From Chaetoderma sp. LZ-2023a (Eukaryota > Mollusca > Caudofoveata > Chaetodermatida > Chaetodermatidae): 64,000 nucleotides of DNA. The translations under genes were made by a program, and so were the position numbers. The stretch lies in NCBI GenBank assembly GCA_034401795.1, contig CM067373.1, positions 43,937,914 through 44,001,913 on the forward strand. The letters are read 5' to 3'. The notes beneath the pieces are model-generated. The model saw only the letters and a program-made list of their open reading frames with translations. It made no database searches and was not told the origin of the DNA. Shown one piece after another: positions 41,954 to 64,000 of the stretch (positions are counted from its first letter, which is position 1; every line of letters begins with the position of its first letter).

Positions 41954-42017
41954 ATAGCTAAAAGAACGCTTAATCAAAATTGAACACGGGTATGTCAGTG
42001 AACACTCAGTATCGCGA

Positions 42018-42307
42018 TGGACCTTTCCAAGTTTATCCATCGATCATATGATGTCATAATCAACTAAGTGACGTGTATGTCGACTTCATAATCATGACGT
42101 CATGAATGATTTGAAATAGTCCATATTTAATGCTTAATAGCCTGACACGTTGTACGAATTGTATGTCTTTACCATTTAATAAACATTGTGTTGAATATTT
42201 TGAGACTATTCCCTGCCCATCTCTAGCTAAGCTCCACCCACACCTCGTTTGTGTTGAAATCGATCGCTCCCTGATCCCCCTGACTCAATTTCGAGTGGAA
42301 AAGTCCA
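42018..42307. mobile_element. MITE-A copy lacking one palindrome arm
   Basis: TGGACCTTTCCAAGTTTATC start, TCATGACGTCATGAATGA, GTACGAATTGTATGTC, then the palindrome is cut after GTTGAATATTTTGAGACTA and continues with CTCTAGCTAAGCTCCACCCA; ends TGGAAAAGTCCA. Confidence 0.7.
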
Positions 42308-42327
42308 TTAATGCTGCCGCGTGCTTG

Positions 42328-42557
42328 GAACACGTGAGCTAACAATGCAATGACTTTCAGAGATAGAAACTTCGAACACGTGAGCTAACAATGCAATGAC
42401 TTTCAGAGATAGAAACTTCGAACACGTGAGCTAACAATGCAATGACTTTCAGAGATAGAAACTTCGAACATGTGAGCTAACAATGCAATGACTTTCAGAG
42501 ATAGAAACTTCGAACACGTGAGCTAACAATGCAATGACTTTCAGAGATAGAAACTTT
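42328..42557. repeat. 46-bp minisatellite, five units
   Basis: GAACACGTGAGCTAACAATG then CAATGACTTTCAGAGATAGA then AACTTC, practically identical copies at exact 46-bp spacing, beginning 20 bp after the end of a MITE-A. Confidence 0.95.
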
Positions 42558-42639
42558 AATTTTAAACCGAGGGTACCAAAATCAAATTAGGTCTAGGCAA
42601 CATGAACTCCACAGAATTAAATGTCTCACCTGTCTGGCC

Positions 42640-43015
42640 TCATCACAGATATGTATGAAAGGTGACTTTGACCGTGTGACCTCAATTTCATCAAGGTTAT
42701 TCCTTATGGAATAGCCTAATGATATATCCAGGTTTAGTTCCAATAAGGTAATTCAATCTTCAAATATAAGCCGAGAAATGTAAAAAACTTTGAAAGAAAG
42801 AGTTTTGTATCAAGGTCACAATGAACTTGACCGTTGACTGTGTAACCTCGATGTCATTCTGTGGATTCATGACAGCATAGGCAATCGTGTATATAAGTTT
42901 AGTTACTTTAGGCGTAACCAAGCCTGAAATATAAGGTAACATAATTAGCTAAATGCAAAATATAACATTGACATCGCCTCTATCATCGTCCGCGCTAATA
43001 GCTACGCCTCAATTC
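42640..43015. repeat. Degenerate repeat of the 'gtgacctcgat' type
   Basis: Two unlike units with TGACTTTGACCGTGTGACCT and ACTTGACCGTTGACTGTGTA ACC, resembling but not matching the array at 35.2-36.0 kb. Confidence 0.4.
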
Positions 43016-43269
43016 TGTATTGTGTATTGCATAAGGAGAGAATGAATTATATATTAATCATATTAAGCAGTACAACATGCTTATTTCTAGTACAGCAGAC
43101 TTCAATAATTTACAAGAATATAAACACAGGGTGCTTCAATAATTTACATTATTATTATTATTATAATTATAAACAAAGTTGATTGCAAAAACATTTAAAA
43201 CAAACAGTTCATTAATATCATAATCTCACAACGGCCAAATATTGCATCAGAGGTACCCATGAATATATG

Positions 43270-43302
<33 letters not shown>

Positions 43303-43307
<5 letters not shown>

Positions 43308-43511
43308 CCTTACCATTCTGATGTCAATATCTGATCTTTAACTGCGTCAATAGCAAAGAAACTGGTGTACGTTTTTCAACAATTTTGGTCGATGATGTTG
43401 CTGTCTATGACAGCACCATCTTCAACCAAATTTATTGAAAAATGAACACCAGTTCATCTTTTAATTTAATTTGAAAATTTGAAATTTTTACATCACAGTG
43501 CTAAGGGTTAA
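43303..43511. mobile_element. MITE-C copy 3, complete
   Basis: A full foldback preceded by an (ATT)n run: TTAACCCTTACCATTCTGAT to CAGTGCTAAGGGTTAA, with centre GTTGCTGTCTATGACAGCAC. Confidence 0.7.
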
Positions 43512-43609
43512 CAATTGATATCATTATGTATGTCTTATATAAATACAGATTTCTTCCATGAAGCATGATTTCATGGGAGTTACCAATGAATCCTAGTGAA
43601 GACGATGGA

Positions 43610-43785
43610 AACAACTTGATTGAACTTTGCTGAGCTACAATAAGCTCCAATCAAATTGTTTTCGAAATAATTAACATAAGATTTTAACTGTCTGGCTGTT
43701 GAATTTCAACAGACTACATTTGCCATGGGGTTTAAACCACCAACAACTTTCAGTTAAATTGTTTTCGAAATATCCAACAGGTCCC
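43610..43785. repeat. Decayed palindromic repeats
   Basis: Two TCAAATTGTTTTCGAAATA-like arms with GTTGAATTTCAACAG between them; probably an old MITE-A relative. Confidence 0.35.
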
Positions 43786-43919
43786 GAGTTATTTCTCATG
43801 GAACCTATTGTGCGGTGGTTTACATCAGTCAGCCAGTTAAACCTGAATTATATAATCAGTAACTCCTCACATGAGCACATCCATTATCCAAGTCACATTT
43901 GTCTTTTGTCTGAACATTA

Positions 43920-45010
43920 AAAATTCAATTCTTCAACTTTTGATATTTTAACCTCTGAAATACTAGGCTTCTTCCGAGATCTGTATAAATAGCTGACACA
44001 TGAAAAATCGTCACCGTATGCAACATATTGAACGAAAGCTGGATGGATGCACATATGAACGGACGGAAGCAAAAACAAGTTCCTGCATTCGAAAAGCGAG
44101 GAAAACCATAGAGTTTTAAATATTATCTAGGTCATTTAGAATACAATTGGGGTGGGGGCAATATACATTTTTGTACATATCGACAAATTTATATAATTTA
44201 TTCTTAGAATCTGTCAAACCAGATAACTTATAATTACTAAAATAGCTTAACCTATTACAAAAATCTATATAGATTGCTTGAACGTGCGAGGTACTGATTG
44301 GTGGATTACGTGAAATTGAAACTATGATTGGTGGATTGCTTGAATGGGTGATGTCATAATCTAGCAGGATGTCTTGAACATGTGAGGTGATTTTCGGTGA
44401 TAACAATGAACTGTGTTTTGTTTTGCGTTGTAAGTTAGTGAAATACATTCCGCAAGAAAACTTTAGCAAGAATATGTTTTATCTGAGATCAGTCATCTTG
44501 GGAGAATTAATGGCAGAAATAACATGTTTCCAGAACAAAAACAGTATTATGGTAGGTGGTACAATTTTGAACATTGTGTAAGGAATGTTCTGTTGAATAG
44601 CGTGAAGGTAATTTGATTCAAATTACATTTTGTTTTGGTTTGGAAACATAACTTATGTCTGAGTTCTGTGTTACTGTATATGAACAGACACTGATCTATC
44701 AATGTAACTACACTCGCATGCTTGGTGCCACAAAAGATGATGGTCCCCAATGACAGGTGGTCATGTGTCTTAATGAACCACCATCTTGTGGGCGCAGAAA
44801 GGTATGACTTGTCTTATAAGACCAGCTGTCTTTAGAGACCACTTCTTGCTGCACCATCAGGGGGGGCACTTAAGCCAGGCTTTGACTGTAACTGGAGTGA
44901 CTGACTTTCAATGATATGACCAGCAATAATCAGTGCATGACCAGAGTACATCGCGTGCTTCATCACATATATCTCGACGGTGAATGTAGAGAATCTTTAT
45001 ACATCTAAGC
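43920..45010. other. No recognisable gene
   Basis: ORFs of 60-117 codons exist on both strands at 44.1-44.75 kb, but none resembles a family I know. A short direct repeat (GATTGGTGGATT, twice at 44.30-44.34 kb) is present. Confidence 0.4.
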
Positions 45011-45014
45011 AACA

Positions 45015-45230
45015 TTAACCCCAAACTGGCCTCTACAGTAATCTTGATCGATGTCCATTTCCAGGCCAAGAAGACAATTTTTGAAAATTTACTATTGGAA
45101 TGACTGCTACAATAACTAAGCCAGTCAATCTAGTGTTAAATTTTCAATGGTCGCCTCGTGGCCTGGAAATGGACATTCAATAAGAAAATATTTTCATTTT
45201 CTTAACCAAATTTGACTATAAAAGGATTAA
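45015..45230. mobile_element. MITE-B copy downstream of the RyR stop
   Basis: TTAACCCCAAACTGGCCTCT start, TTTTTGAAAATTTACTATTG arm, end AAAAGGATTAA. It lies within 40 bp of the RyR stop codon and is probably part of the 3' UTR or just beyond it. Confidence 0.7.
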
Positions 45231-45268
45231 ATGTTGTCTTAATCAGATGTAATGATTATCATTTTTAT

Positions 45269-63545
<18,277 letters not shown>

Positions 63546-63720
63546 CTGTAGATGATCAACAAAATAAGTCACGTACAATAAAACTTGTGCAGATCACCTG
63601 CTTTACGGCCACAAATGATTGTGGTTCTTTAAGACAGGTGGTAAGCAACCACCAACATTGGCCACCTAAACATAATAAGATAAACGTTGTTAAACATTAT
63701 AGAGTGAACATTGCATTATC

Positions 63721-63941
63721 CCTTTAACACTCTTGGCGTCCCAAAATGGCTTCGGCAGTGGTCTTGAGAAATTTCCATTTGCCGACCAATAGAAGACTAT
63801 TTTAGAAAATTTGCCACTGAAATGACTGGATCGATAACCGCGCCAGTCATGTGGCAAATTTTCAAAAATTAGTATTCTCTTCGTCTGCAAATGGACATTT
63901 TCTAAGAGAAAATTCAAATTTCCTTGATGGTTAAGGGGTTA
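63721..63941. mobile_element. MITE-B copy
   Basis: TTTAACACTCTTGGCGTCCC start, GACTGGATCGATAACCGCGC centre, TTAAGGGGTTA end; in the RyR intron upstream of the first exon in view. Confidence 0.7.
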
Positions 63942-64000
63942 CGTGGCTACCTCATGGGGACTGTTTAGCTGCCACTAAAGACAGGTGGTCTCATCAAACA

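Overview
The window is animal nuclear DNA, AT-rich and dominated by repeats. Two conserved protein-coding genes, both cut into many short exons with GT-AG introns, can be read through it. The repeats (palindromic MITEs, Tc1 and pogo transposons, CR1-like LINE fragments, very many minisatellites) and the protein residues suggest an invertebrate. A mollusc is my best guess, but this is inference from repeat style only.

Left half (about 2.4-31.7 kb), plus strand: a complete ten-exon gene for 3-hydroxyanthranilate 3,4-dioxygenase (HAAO; kynurenine to NAD pathway), 322 residues, with all splice phases consistent and all iron and substrate ligands present. Intron 1 (8.6 kb) holds palindromes, a LINE scrap, a tandem dispersed repeat and a 46-bp minisatellite. 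Intron 3 holds a three-level nest: a palindromic MITE, interrupted by a 5-kb pogo-type transposon, itself interrupted by a Tc1 element with an intact transposase. Introns 5 and 9 hold minisatellites whose units are copies of the preceding exon end plus its splice donor.

Middle (31.7-45.2 kb): an intergenic stretch between two tail-to-tail genes. It is filled by minisatellites, palindromic MITEs and a 'tandem multimer' repeat. One isolated exon-like ORF (41.3-41.5 kb, minus) could belong to an unseen gene.

Right half (45.3-63.5 kb), minus strand: the last ten exons in view of a ryanodine receptor (RyR) gene, encoding the channel region from before S3 through the pore, S6, the zinc-binding C-terminal domain and the stop codon (371 residues). 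The 5' part lies beyond the right edge. A second, almost identical Tc1 copy sits in one intron.

The two genes have no obvious functional link. The most striking feature is a shared structural one: at several exons of both genes a large tandem array starts at, or within about 60 bp downstream of, the 5' splice site. In three cases (HAAO exons 5 and 9, RyR exon at 62.8 kb) the array unit contains exon sequence and the donor itself, giving tens of duplicated donors in one intron. Together these donor-proximal arrays make up roughly 10 kb of the window.
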